This document shows, in pieces, positions 17,564-26,906 of a DNA stretch of 64,000 nucleotides (positions are counted from its first letter, which is position 1; the number at the start of each line of letters is the position of its first letter). The notes under the pieces are model-generated. The model made no database searches and was not told the origin of the DNA. It saw only the letters and a program-made list of their open reading frames with translations. Location: assembly GCA_945890865.1 (NCBI GenBank), contig CAMDDB010000009.1, forward strand, positions 1 through 64,000, in the 5' to 3' direction. The stretch comes from Flavobacterium psychrophilum (GTDB taxonomy: Bacteria > Bacteroidota > Bacteroidia > Flavobacteriales > Flavobacteriaceae). The position numbers and the translations under genes are program-made.

Positions 17564-18961
17564 TTATATTCCTGCAATTTTTTTCAACTCTTCTACAAAT
17601 CGCTGGGCTAATGCATCTGCTTCACTTTGAGTAGGCGCTTCCGTATAAATACGAATGATGGGTTCCGTATTTGACTTTCGCAAATGCACCCATTGGGTTG
17701 GAAAATCAATTTTAACACCATCAATAGTGGTTATATTCTCCGACTTATAGGTTTCGGTTAATGCCGCTAAAACAGCATCTACATCTATTTGAGGCGTTAA
17801 CTCAATTTTATTTTTACTCATGTAATATTGTGGAAAACTCGCTCTAATTTCGGCAACCGTTTTGTCTTGATGCGCTAAATAGGTCAAAAATAAAGCCACT
17901 CCAACCATACTATCTCTTCCATAGTGTGAAGAAGGGTAAATGATTCCACCGTTTCCTTCCCCACCGATAATGGCATTTGTTTTTTTCATCAACTCGACTA
18001 CGTTTACCTCGCCTACGGCACTGGCTTGATAGGTTCCGCCATGTTTTTCCGTAATATCACGTAACGCTCGAGAAGACGACATATTTGATACGGTATTACC
18101 AGGTGTTTTTGATAACACGTAATCGGCAACAGCCACTAAAGTATATTCCTCACCAAACATTTCGCCGTCGTTTGAAATAAATGCCAATCGATCGACATCG
18201 GGGTCAACTACAATTCCGAAGTCAGCTTTTTCTGCTACAACCAACTTGCAAATATCTCCCAAATGTTCTTTTAAAGGTTCTGGATTGTGTGGAAAATGTC
18301 CGTTGGGCTCGCAATACAATTTCACCACTTCAACACCCATTTGCTCTAATAAATTAGGAATAATAATACCACCCGATGAGTTTACACCATCAACAACAAC
18401 CTTGAATTTTTTGGTTTTCACTAATTCGGCATCTACTAAGGGCAATTCGAGTACCTCATCAATATGAATATCCATGTAAGCATTGTTTTCTGTTACTTCC
18501 CCTAAATGATCTACTTCAGAAAAATCAAATGCTTCTTTTTCAGCGATTTCCAAAATAATTTCCCCTTCTTTGCCGCTCAAAAACTCCCCTTTTTCGTTCA
18601 ATAATTTTAAAGCATTCCATTGTTTTGGATTGTGAGAAGCAGTTAATATAATTCCACCATCTGCTTTTTCTAATGGCACGGCAATTTCAACCGTTGGCGT
18701 AGTGGATAATCCTAAATCGATAACATCAATTCCTAAGCCTACTAAAGTATTCATTACTAAATTATGAATCATAGGTCCCGAGATTCGTGCGTCTCTACCA
18801 ATAACCACTTTTAATCGCTCATTTCCTTTAGCCGCATGTCTTGTTTTCAAAAAAGTCCCGTATGCCGATGCAAATTTAACGGCATCAACTGGGGTTAAAT
18901 TTTCTCCCACTGCACCGCCAATTGTTCCTCGTATACCCGATATTGATTTTATTAATGTCAT
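17564..18961 (-). CDS. glmM: phosphoglucosamine mutase
   Basis: A 465-residue alpha-phosphohexomutase. The phosphoserine is Ser109 in LTASHNPKQWNALKL, the magnesium loop is DPDVDR near 258-263, the sugar-binding loop is GGEGNGGI and the C-terminal phosphate-binding motif is RKSNTEPIIRIYTEA. The opening LIKSISGIRGTIGG is the usual start for this group in Bacteroidota. It most likely converts glucosamine-6-phosphate to glucosamine-1-phosphate for peptidoglycan and lipopolysaccharide; a phosphomannomutase or phosphoglucomutase role is the alternative, since the serine loop alone does not separate them. A two-element promoter precedes it. Confidence 0.88.
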   Translation of the reverse strand: MTLIKSISGIRGTIGGAVGENLTPVDAVKFASAYGTFLKTRHAAKGNERLKVVIGRDARISGPMIHNLVMNTLVGLGIDVIDLGLSTTPTVEIAVPLEKADGGIILTASHNPKQWNALKLLNEKGEFLSGKEGEIILEIAEKEAFDFSEVDHLGEVTENNAYMDIHIDEVLELPLVDAELVKTKKFKVVVDGVNSSGGIIIPNLLEQMGVEVVKLYCEPNGHFPHNPEPLKEHLGDICKLVVAEKADFGIVVDPDVDRLAFISNDGEMFGEEYTLVAVADYVLSKTPGNTVSNMSSSRALRDITEKHGGTYQASAVGEVNVVELMKKTNAIIGGEGNGGIIYPSSHYGRDSMVGVALFLTYLAHQDKTVAEIRASFPQYYMSKNKIELTPQIDVDAVLAALTETYKSENITTIDGVKIDFPTQWVHLRKSNTEPIIRIYTEAPTQSEADALAQRFVEELKKIAGI

Positions 18962-18982
18962 CTGATTATGAATTTTGAACTA

Positions 18983-19015
18983 CAAATATAAAATATGTAG
19001 GTTGCAATGGCACAA
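18983..19015 (-). promoter_or_regulatory. glmM promoter with both elements
   Basis: On the minus strand TTG (19015-19013), 22 nt, TATATTTG (18990-18983), ending 21 nt before the glmM ATG. This fits TTG-N17-23-TAnnTTTG. Confidence 0.65.
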
Positions 19016-19159
19016 AGACGCCACTATTTTTTTTTATTTTTCGGAGAAAAGCTTAAAAAACTAATTTTGATAGTTTAAAAACGGAATGTAAAAAATACAA
19101 ACACTCCAACGAATTTTTCATATTAAAAAATTACCTTCGTATAAAATATTACACAATCC

Positions 19160-20977
19160 ATGGTACACAAAAAAAAGAATTCCTTTAACCGATTAATTCT
19201 CAGGAATTTTAGAAAGTTAGAGCATTTTATTTTTCTACTAAAAGCCATACTAACGCCCCGACAATTTATTTATTTGTCTTGTGTTATTGTAGGATTTTCA
19301 TCAGCAATGGCTGTAATTATTCTAAAAACATTTGCACATTGGGTATTTAAATCTTCACAACAACTTGATGAAGTATTTCATTTGCCTTTTAGCAATAGTA
19401 CATTACCAATTATAGGAATTATAATTACGGTAATTATCATCAAAAAAGTACTTGATGGTTCTATTGAAAAAGGAACTTCACAAATCATGTTTGCGGTGGC
19501 AAAAAAAAGAGGGGTAATGCCTCGAAAGCAAATGTTTGCTCAAATTATTACCAGTTCTTTTACGGTAGGCATGGGTGGTAGTGCCGGATTAGAATCTCCT
19601 ATCACCATTACTGGTGCAGCTTTTGGGAGTAATTATGCCCAAAATTATCGATTAAGTTATAAGGATAGAACATTATTATTGGCTTGTGGTGTTGCTGCCG
19701 GTATTGCCGCAGCATTTAATGCTCCAATTGCTGGAGTCTTGTTTGCAATAGAAGTAGTTTTAACCGAAATTAGTATAACTGCATTTATTCCCATTATGAT
19801 TAGTGCTGCAACAGGGGCGCTCGTTTCAACCATACTTTTAAATGAAGATATATTATTCACGTTTAAGAAAGTACAATTTTTTGATTTTCACAATCTGCCC
19901 TATTATGTTATTTTAGGAATTTTAAGTGGATTTGTTTCGATCAATTATGCCAGAACATTTAGAAAAATAGAGCACTTTTTTGCAAGAATAAAATTAAATT
20001 ATATTAAAAAAGCGTTGTTTGGCGCAACAATTTTAGGAATTTTGATTTTCTTTTTCCCTTCCTTATTTGGTGAAGGATATGAAAGTATCAAATTTTTAGC
20101 CGACAATAATCCCGGGAAACTAGTACAAAACAGTGTTTTTGAACCTTATAAAGATTCACATTGGATTTTATTATTATTTGTAAGTGCTACCATGCTTATT
20201 AAAGTGTATGCCACGAGTTTTACCCTTGGAGCGGGAGGAAATGGTGGAAATTTTGCTCCTTCCCTATTTGTAGGCTCCTATTTAGGATTTTGCGTAGCCT
20301 ATTTTGTTAATATCACTGGACTGTCAAAACTGCCCGTGGGCAATTTCACATTGGTAGGAATGGCTGGTATTCTTAGTGGGTTGTTTCACGCCCCTTTAAC
20401 TGCGATATTTCTTATCGCAGAAATAACAGGAGGATATAACTTAATGGTACCTTTAATGATCGTTTCATCTGTAAGTTTTGCCATTTCTAAGCGATTTGAA
20501 CCGTATTCGTTTGATATTAAAAACCTAGCTGATAAAGGAGAAGTATTTACCGATAATCGCGATACGAATATTCTCAATTCAATTGATGTTTCTAAGTTAA
20601 TTCAAACCGATTATAAAGCCATTTCAGTAAGCCATAGCTTAGAAGAATTGGTGCATAAAATTCAAGAATCTGAAGAATATGTTTTTCCTGTTCTCGACGA
20701 ACAACACAAGCTAATTGGTCTAATAATTTTAGACGAAATTAGACCTATCGTTTTTTCGGCATTTAAAGTAAAATATACCGCAGTAACTGAAATTATGCAA
20801 CCCCCAAAGGAAATCATCTTCTATGATGAAACATTAGAAACTATTATGGATAAATTTGATACCTCTGAGTGCAAAGTACTTCCGGTACTAAAAGATGGCA
20901 TTTTTTTAGGATTTATTCACAAACAACTCGTCTTAGAAAAATACAGACACCGCTTGAAATCGATGATTATAGAGTAG
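19160..20977 (+). CDS. ClC-type chloride channel or transporter with C-terminal CBS pair
   Basis: A 605-residue membrane protein. The ClC core (about residues 40-440) shows the pore motifs in modified form: GGSAGLESPI in place of the usual GREGP region, AAFNAPIAGVLFAIE, and GAGGNGGNFAPSLFVG, with the last two closely matching family norms. Residues 470-600 carry two CBS domains (FPVLDEQHKLIGLIILDEI and VLPVLKDGIFLGFIHKQ), which bind adenine nucleotides in other ClC proteins. The sequence does not settle whether it is a channel or a proton-coupled antiporter. It stands alone, divergent from glmM and 158 bp before uvrA. Confidence 0.92.
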   Translation: MVHKKKNSFNRLILRNFRKLEHFIFLLKAILTPRQFIYLSCVIVGFSSAMAVIILKTFAHWVFKSSQQLDEVFHLPFSNSTLPIIGIIITVIIIKKVLDGSIEKGTSQIMFAVAKKRGVMPRKQMFAQIITSSFTVGMGGSAGLESPITITGAAFGSNYAQNYRLSYKDRTLLLACGVAAGIAAAFNAPIAGVLFAIEVVLTEISITAFIPIMISAATGALVSTILLNEDILFTFKKVQFFDFHNLPYYVILGILSGFVSINYARTFRKIEHFFARIKLNYIKKALFGATILGILIFFFPSLFGEGYESIKFLADNNPGKLVQNSVFEPYKDSHWILLLFVSATMLIKVYATSFTLGAGGNGGNFAPSLFVGSYLGFCVAYFVNITGLSKLPVGNFTLVGMAGILSGLFHAPLTAIFLIAEITGGYNLMVPLMIVSSVSFAISKRFEPYSFDIKNLADKGEVFTDNRDTNILNSIDVSKLIQTDYKAISVSHSLEELVHKIQESEEYVFPVLDEQHKLIGLIILDEIRPIVFSAFKVKYTAVTEIMQPPKEIIFYDETLETIMDKFDTSECKVLPVLKDGIFLGFIHKQLVLEKYRHRLKSMIIE

Positions 20978-21085
20978 GTACTTCCTAGAAAATAAATCAA
21001 TACCTCATAGCTTACTACAATAATAATAAGTAGCAAAATAAATTGTTCTATCGCTTACTTTTTTTTAAATTTCTTCTCCGTTGGC

Positions 21086-21119
21086 TTGTGTAAAAATTGG
21101 TTTGAAATCAGTATCTTTG
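21086..21119 (+). promoter_or_regulatory. uvrA promoter with both elements
   Basis: TTG (21086-21088), 23 nt, TATCTTTG (21112-21119), ending 16 nt before the uvrA ATG. I see no obvious SOS-box palindrome in the spacer. Confidence 0.6.
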
Positions 21120-21135
21120 CGTTTTGCCATAAATT

Positions 21136-23970
21136 ATGCAACATACATTCGACGATTCGATTGAAATTATTGGAGCCAGAGCTCATAATCTAAAAAACAT
21201 TGACGTATCAATACCACGAGAAAAATTAGTGGTGATTACAGGGCTTTCGGGCTCAGGTAAATCATCATTGGCTTTTGATACCATATATGCCGAAGGACAA
21301 AGAAGATATATTGAAACCTTTTCGGCCTATGCGCGACAGTTTCTCGGTGGATTAGAACGACCAGATGTAGATAAAATCGACGGACTTTCTCCAGTCATTG
21401 CCATTGAGCAAAAAACCACCAGTAAATCACCTCGGTCTACTGTAGGAACAATTACAGAAATATATGATTTTTTACGATTATTGTATGCCAGAGGTGCAGA
21501 TGCCTTTAGCTATAATACGGGTGAAAAAATGGTTTCGTATTCAGATGAACAAATTAAGTCGTTGATTCTAGCAGATTTTAAGGGGAAGCGAATCTCTATA
21601 CTCGCTCCAGTTGTGCGGTCTCGAAAAGGACACTATCGCGAATTATTTGAGCAAATTGCCAAGCAAGGTTTTTTAAAAGTCCGTATAAATGGTCAAATTC
21701 GGGATTTAGAATTGGGCATGAAAGTAGACCGCTACAAAACCCATGATATTGAAATTGTAATTGATCGCATGGCAATTGATGCCGAAGAAAATACAAACAA
21801 ACGCTTAACAGAAAGTATAAAAACTGCTATGTATCATGGAGATGATGTCATGATGGTGATTGAGCAAGAAGCTCAAGAAGTTCGTTTTTATAGTCGAAAT
21901 TTGATGTGTCCATCATCTGGAATTTCCTACCCTAACCCAGAACCCAATAATTTTTCTTTCAACTCTCCAAAAGGAGCTTGTCCTTGTTGCAACGGATTAG
22001 GAATTGTCAATGAAATCAACCTACAAAAAATTATTCCCAATCCAATATTATCAATAAAAAATGGGGGTTTTGCGCCATTGGGAGAATATAAAAGCTCTTG
22101 GATTTTTAAACAATTGGAAATTATTGCCCAAAAATATGAATTTAAAATAACCGATGCCATTGCAGATATTCCAAAAGAAGCTATGGATATGATTTTGTAT
22201 GGTGGCAACGAAAAATTTTCTGTGGTTTCAAAAGTAATGGGAATTACAAAAGATTATAAAATCGATTTTGAAGGAATTTCCAACTTCATAAAAAATCAGT
22301 ACGATACCTCCGATTCAACAAGTATCAAGCGTTGGGCAAAAGAATTTATGGATGAAAATGATTGTCCAGAATGTGAAGGCACCCGTTTAAGAAAAGAATC
22401 CTTATACTTTAAATTAAACGGTAAGAATATTGGCGAATTAGTACAAATGGACATTGCAGAATTATTGAATTGGTTTGCAGATTTAGATCCATATTTATCG
22501 GAAAAACAAAAAATGATTGCTGTTGAAGTCATAAAGGAAATTACCGTCCGATTGCAATTTTTGATGGATGTAGGTTTGAATTATTTGTCCTTAAATAGAA
22601 GCTCAAAATCACTTTCTGGTGGAGAAGCGCAACGCATCCGACTGGCCACGCAAATAGGTTCACAATTAGTAGGTGTTTTATATATATTGGACGAACCTAG
22701 TATTGGTTTGCACCAAAGAGATAATGAACGATTGATCAAATCATTAGAAAGTCTCCGCGATATCGGTAACTCGGTAATAGTTGTAGAGCATGACAAAGAA
22801 ATGATTGAACGTGCCGATTATGTAATTGATATTGGTCCGAAAGCCGGACGTTTTGGGGGGCAAATCATTAGTAAAGGAACCCCTAAGGAATTATTGAAAG
22901 AAAAAACCATTACCGCACAATATTTGAACGGTAAAATGAAGATAGAAGTTCCCAAAAAACGTCGTGAAGGCAACGGAAAATCGATTAAATTATCTGGGGC
23001 TACAGGAAATAATTTAAAAAATGTGACGGTAGAAATTCCGTTGGGAAAATTAGTTTGTATTACAGGTGTTTCGGGAAGTGGAAAATCAACATTGATTAAC
23101 GAAACCCTCTACCCTATCTTAAATACTCACTTTTTTCATGCCGTAAAAAAACCACAACCCTATAAAAAAATTGAAGGATTAGCACACATAGACAAAGTCA
23201 TTGCTATCGATCAAAGCCCTATTGGTAGAACACCTCGCTCCAACCCTGCAACCTATACCGATGTCTTTTCAGAAATTAGAAGTTTATACACCCAAACCCC
23301 TGAGGCAATGATAAGAGGGTATAAACCTGGAAGATTTAGTTTTAACGTAAAAGGCGGTCGTTGTGAAACCTGTGAAGGTTCTGGTGTAAGAACTATCGAA
23401 ATGAGCTTTTTACCGGATGTATACGTAGAATGTGAAACCTGTATGGGTAAAAGATTCAATCGAGAAACCTTGGAAATTCGCTACAAAGGAAAATCGATTT
23501 CTGATGTATTAAACATGACGGTAGATGAAGCGGTCGATTTTTTTGAAAACATACCAAAAATTCATCGAAAAGTAAATACTATAAAAGATGTTGGATTAGG
23601 TTATATCACCTTGGGACAACAAAGTACAACACTTTCAGGAGGTGAAGCTCAACGCATAAAATTAGCAACCGAATTATCAAAAAAAGATACTGGTAACACT
23701 TTTTATATTTTAGACGAACCCACAACTGGATTACATTTTGAAGACATTCGTGTTTTAATGGATGTAATTAATGTATTAGTAGACAAAGGAAATACAGTAT
23801 TAATCATTGAACACAATTTAGACGTGGTCAAACTAGCCGATTATGTCATAGACATTGGATATGAAGGTGGAAAAAGTGGAGGCGAAGTTGTAGCAAAAGG
23901 AACTCCGGAAGAAATTATAAAAAATAAAAAAAGCTACACAGCACAATTTTTGAAAAAAGAATTATCTTAG
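21136..23970 (+). CDS. uvrA: excinuclease ABC subunit A
   Basis: UvrA recognises DNA lesions and loads UvrB in nucleotide excision repair. The 944-residue length is standard. It has two ABC-type ATPase modules: Walker [10 protein letters not shown] near residues 34-42 and GVSGSGKST near 643-651, each with an LSGGEAQRI signature and an [10 protein letters not shown] or [11 protein letters not shown]alker B. Zinc-binding cysteine pairs are present ([29 protein letters not shown]). The LOG-family gene follows after 18 bp on the same strand and may be cotranscribed. Confidence 0.98.
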   Translation: MQHTFDDSIEIIGARAHNLKNIDVSIPREKLVVITGLSGSGKSSLAFDTIYAEGQRRYIETFSAYARQFLGGLERPDVDKIDGLSPVIAIEQKTTSKSPRSTVGTITEIYDFLRLLYARGADAFSYNTGEKMVSYSDEQIKSLILADFKGKRISILAPVVRSRKGHYRELFEQIAKQGFLKVRINGQIRDLELGMKVDRYKTHDIEIVIDRMAIDAEENTNKRLTESIKTAMYHGDDVMMVIEQEAQEVRFYSRNLMCPSSGISYPNPEPNNFSFNSPKGACPCCNGLGIVNEINLQKIIPNPILSIKNGGFAPLGEYKSSWIFKQLEIIAQKYEFKITDAIADIPKEAMDMILYGGNEKFSVVSKVMGITKDYKIDFEGISNFIKNQYDTSDSTSIKRWAKEFMDENDCPECEGTRLRKESLYFKLNGKNIGELVQMDIAELLNWFADLDPYLSEKQKMIAVEVIKEITVRLQFLMDVGLNYLSLNRSSKSLSGGEAQRIRLATQIGSQLVGVLYILDEPSIGLHQRDNERLIKSLESLRDIGNSVIVVEHDKEMIERADYVIDIGPKAGRFGGQIISKGTPKELLKEKTITAQYLNGKMKIEVPKKRREGNGKSIKLSGATGNNLKNVTVEIPLGKLVCITGVSGSGKSTLINETLYPILNTHFFHAVKKPQPYKKIEGLAHIDKVIAIDQSPIGRTPRSNPATYTDVFSEIRSLYTQTPEAMIRGYKPGRFSFNVKGGRCETCEGSGVRTIEMSFLPDVYVECETCMGKRFNRETLEIRYKGKSISDVLNMTVDEAVDFFENIPKIHRKVNTIKDVGLGYITLGQQSTTLSGGEAQRIKLATELSKKDTGNTFYILDEPTTGLHFEDIRVLMDVINVLVDKGNTVLIIEHNLDVVKLADYVIDIGYEGGKSGGEVVAKGTPEEIIKNKKSYTAQFLKKELS

Positions 23971-23988
23971 TAATTATAAAAAAAAGAT

Positions 23989-24714
23989 ATGGCAGCAGAT
24001 CAATTCGAGAATGAAGAGTTCAAAATACAGGAAAAATTCAAACAAAAAACCTGGAACGAAATACGATCAAACGACTCTTGGGCAATTTTTAAAATCATGT
24101 CAGAGTTTGTAAATGGGTATGAATCCATGGGAAGAATCGGTCCTTGTGTGTCTATTTTTGGTTCGGCTCGAAAAAAACCCGAAGACAAATATTATCTATT
24201 AGCTGAAAAAATTGCTTTTAAAATTAGTAAAGCAGGTTATGGTATAATCACAGGAGGAGGGCCTGGCATAATGGAAGCTGGAAACAAAGGCGCTCATTTT
24301 GGGGGAGGAACCTCAGTAGGTTTAAATATCGAATTGCCCTTTGAGCAACACTTTAATCCTTATATAGATAAAGATAAAAACTTAAACTTTGATTATTTCT
24401 TTGTGCGAAAAGTAATGTTTGTTAAATATTCACAAGGGTTTGTAGTAATGCCCGGAGGATTTGGAACATTAGATGAGTTATTTGAAGCTATTACCTTGAT
24501 ACAAACAAAAAAAATTGGTAAATTTCCCATTATTTTAGTGGGCACCGAATTTTGGTCTGGTTTGCTAGATTGGATAAAAACTGTGATGATCGACAAAATG
24601 AAAAATGCAAATCCGGAAGATTTAAATTTAATAAAAGTGGTCGATACTGAAGATGAAGTTTTAGAAGTTTTAGATAATTTTTACAAAAAATACAATTTTA
24701 CTCCTAACTTTTAA
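23989..24714 (+). CDS. LOG family (TIGR00730-type) protein
   Basis: A 241-residue Rossmann-fold protein of the LOG/lysine decarboxylase-like family. The diagnostic motif PGGFGTLDE is present, preceded by the nucleotide-binding TGGGPGIMEAGNKGA. Characterised members cleave nucleoside 5'-monophosphates at the N-glycosidic bond (cytokinin-activating phosphoribohydrolases in plants, nucleotide 5'-monophosphate nucleosidases in bacteria); the older label lysine decarboxylase is wrong for this family. It follows uvrA closely, but this does not define a repair role. It converges on the endonuclease I gene with only 28 bp between and no clear terminator. Confidence 0.9.
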   Translation: MAADQFENEEFKIQEKFKQKTWNEIRSNDSWAIFKIMSEFVNGYESMGRIGPCVSIFGSARKKPEDKYYLLAEKIAFKISKAGYGIITGGGPGIMEAGNKGAHFGGGTSVGLNIELPFEQHFNPYIDKDKNLNFDYFFVRKVMFVKYSQGFVVMPGGFGTLDELFEAITLIQTKKIGKFPIILVGTEFWSGLLDWIKTVMIDKMKNANPEDLNLIKVVDTEDEVLEVLDNFYKKYNFTPNF

Positions 24715-24742
24715 TATCCCTTATAGCCGTTTTATAAATCAG

Positions 24743-26803
24743 TTATTGAACCACAATTTTCTTTGTAATCGTTTGTGATCCTTGGGTAATTGTAATCAAG
24801 TACAATCCAGGATTCCAATTGCATTTCAATAGTATTTCTTGCTCAAATTCGAAGCTTTGAAGTAATTGTCCTGTAAGGGTAACAACTTTCGCAGAAGCAA
24901 AACCTTCTACTCCCGAAATTTTAATAAAATCAGAGGTCGGATTAGGATATACTACCACATTAGTCAATGAAATGAGGGGATTAGATAAGGTAGAAAACCA
25001 TTGCTGACCATAATTAACTCCAAAAAGATAATCTGCTAATAATGGATAATCAATAAAGGGATTACGGTTCATTTGCCAAGTGTAGATATAATTATTGCGA
25101 TTCATTTCATAATCATCTCTAGGATCTGTATGATGCCATGCTAATAATGTTGCTAAATCTCCAATATTTCCTGATGCAGTGGTGGAATTGGGTAAATACT
25201 CACTCGGATCACCATTGAGCACATTTAAACCATTAAAACGAACTGCCATATAGAACAATGCTCGAGCAACATCACCATGCCAAGATCCTTGCGTGTTTGT
25301 AGGACCCATATAAACGGTAGCCGAATTAACAGTTCCATAATTTTTATTATTTCGCGAAGAATTCTCCTGACCATTTTCTACACGGATATGATGGGCATCG
25401 GAAACTCCATCAACAACAGCAGCTGCACTTGTAGAGCTCCAAAAATTTATTCCATCTGCCGAATCGTTAAGTGCTACTTCAAAACCACCTCTTGATTGAC
25501 AAAAAATATGTTCGCGGTTCCATTTACCAACAATACTTGATCCATTCTGCTGATCCAATTTTGCCATGGGAGATTCCATATACATGCACCATACTTGATT
25601 GGAATTTAAAGGGTTTTGATCTGCTGTGCGAATGATATCCCAAATATCGGCATAGCTGTGTAATCGAACCACTGAAGGATTGGCAATTATATTCTGCAAA
25701 GCTTGTTTCAAAGCACTTCCCGATAAACCTTCTAAGACAGCGTAATAACCCGTAGGAATTGTTGGGGTTACTAGTCCAAAAGTAGGATGTAACGGTGTTC
25801 CAAAAGCTTGCACACTATAATCATTATCGTATATTCTAATAATAATATTGTCATTGTTAATCACATAACCCGAAGGAACATTCTGAATATCAATCAATAG
25901 TTCTTCATCGCCCTCATCGGTAGTATCATCTGTAATTTGAATCATCGTTTGGGTTGTACTTGAACCTACGGGTATTGTTACAGACAATCCACCTGAATAA
26001 TCATTTGTCAAGAAATTACCATTAACTAAGGTTAAATTGATCACTAAAGGTTGATTTTGAATGGGCTGAGAAGTCGTAAAAACAATCGCAAAACTTTGCC
26101 CTTCATTATAGCTCGATTGAGAGGTAGTAACGGTAACGGTATTCAATTGAATTCCCGATCCATCATTTGGTCTTCCAGGCGTAGGAATTTTCACTTCATA
26201 AGTACCATCATTTTTTCGTTGAATAGAATGCGTTACTGCACTAGAAGTAGCATTTTCATTCACGCATACTGAAATTCCTATGGTAGTCATCAATGCTGAG
26301 GGTTGAGTGTTACCCGAATTAGAATAGGCAATTGCATCAATTAAATTAGTAGCTGTTGCCGAGGTATTTGTTGAAAAATTAGAAGCATTATCTTGATACA
26401 AAGCGACTACATCCGGACCATTTTGTAAGGTTGCATTAGGAAAAATGGCTTGTGGTGAAGGAGATACTGCAGGGTTTCCAAAAGTAGCAATACCATTAAT
26501 ATCGGTTGAATAACCATCTAAATCTAAAGCATAATAACTGGTAGTATTTGAATAAGGGGAAGAACTCCCAGCATTGAAAAAAACCAAAACGTACCCATTT
26601 AATGAAAAATTAGGAGTGGCTGATTTGATTTCCACAAACTCTAATACATCTGAACTAGGGGTGTCTGTATCTATTTCATTAATGACCACTTGTGCCATAG
26701 AAAAGTGACTTACGAATAAAAAAATAAGAAAGTTAACTTGTACTACTTTGCTTCTGATTCCTTTGTTTATGAGTAACTTTTTAAAAAATAGGATTCTATT
26801 CAT
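24743..26803 (-). CDS. T9SS-exported endonuclease I with lamin-tail and Calx-beta domains
   Basis: A 686-residue secreted nuclease. Residues 1-37 are a signal peptide ending at SMAQ. Residues 38-200 look like a lamin-tail domain (VVINEIDTDTPSSDVLEFVEIK). Residues 220-330 form a Calx-beta repeat (EGQSFAIVF, TDEGDEELLIDI). Residues 350-600 are endonuclease I of the EndA/NucM type, with the catalytic NREHIFCQSR at 429-438, DAHHIRVENGQENSSRNN and WHHTDPRDDYEMNRN. The last 70 residues, from VVYPNPTSDFIKI, are a type A T9SS sorting domain. Expected role: extracellular or surface degradation of DNA for nutrients or biofilm remodelling, delivered through the secretion system that uses PorQ. Confidence 0.92.
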   Translation of the reverse strand: MNRILFFKKLLINKGIRSKVVQVNFLIFLFVSHFSMAQVVINEIDTDTPSSDVLEFVEIKSATPNFSLNGYVLVFFNAGSSSPYSNTTSYYALDLDGYSTDINGIATFGNPAVSPSPQAIFPNATLQNGPDVVALYQDNASNFSTNTSATATNLIDAIAYSNSGNTQPSALMTTIGISVCVNENATSSAVTHSIQRKNDGTYEVKIPTPGRPNDGSGIQLNTVTVTTSQSSYNEGQSFAIVFTTSQPIQNQPLVINLTLVNGNFLTNDYSGGLSVTIPVGSSTTQTMIQITDDTTDEGDEELLIDIQNVPSGYVINNDNIIIRIYDNDYSVQAFGTPLHPTFGLVTPTIPTGYYAVLEGLSGSALKQALQNIIANPSVVRLHSYADIWDIIRTADQNPLNSNQVWCMYMESPMAKLDQQNGSSIVGKWNREHIFCQSRGGFEVALNDSADGINFWSSTSAAAVVDGVSDAHHIRVENGQENSSRNNKNYGTVNSATVYMGPTNTQGSWHGDVARALFYMAVRFNGLNVLNGDPSEYLPNSTTASGNIGDLATLLAWHHTDPRDDYEMNRNNYIYTWQMNRNPFIDYPLLADYLFGVNYGQQWFSTLSNPLISLTNVVVYPNPTSDFIKISGVEGFASAKVVTLTGQLLQSFEFEQEILLKCNWNPGLYLITITQGSQTITKKIVVQ

Positions 26804-26906
26804 ATTTCAAAACTTCACAAAATATTAATGCTAAATAATGTGTAGTATTGACGAATTTATCTATTTTTATGAAAATTTAGTTTTTATAAACTAATGGCTA
26901 TAAAAA

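Noticed and set aside
23989..24714. Lysine decarboxylase
   Set aside because: The PGGFGTLDE motif belongs to the LOG phosphoribohydrolase family; the decarboxylase label is a known misannotation.
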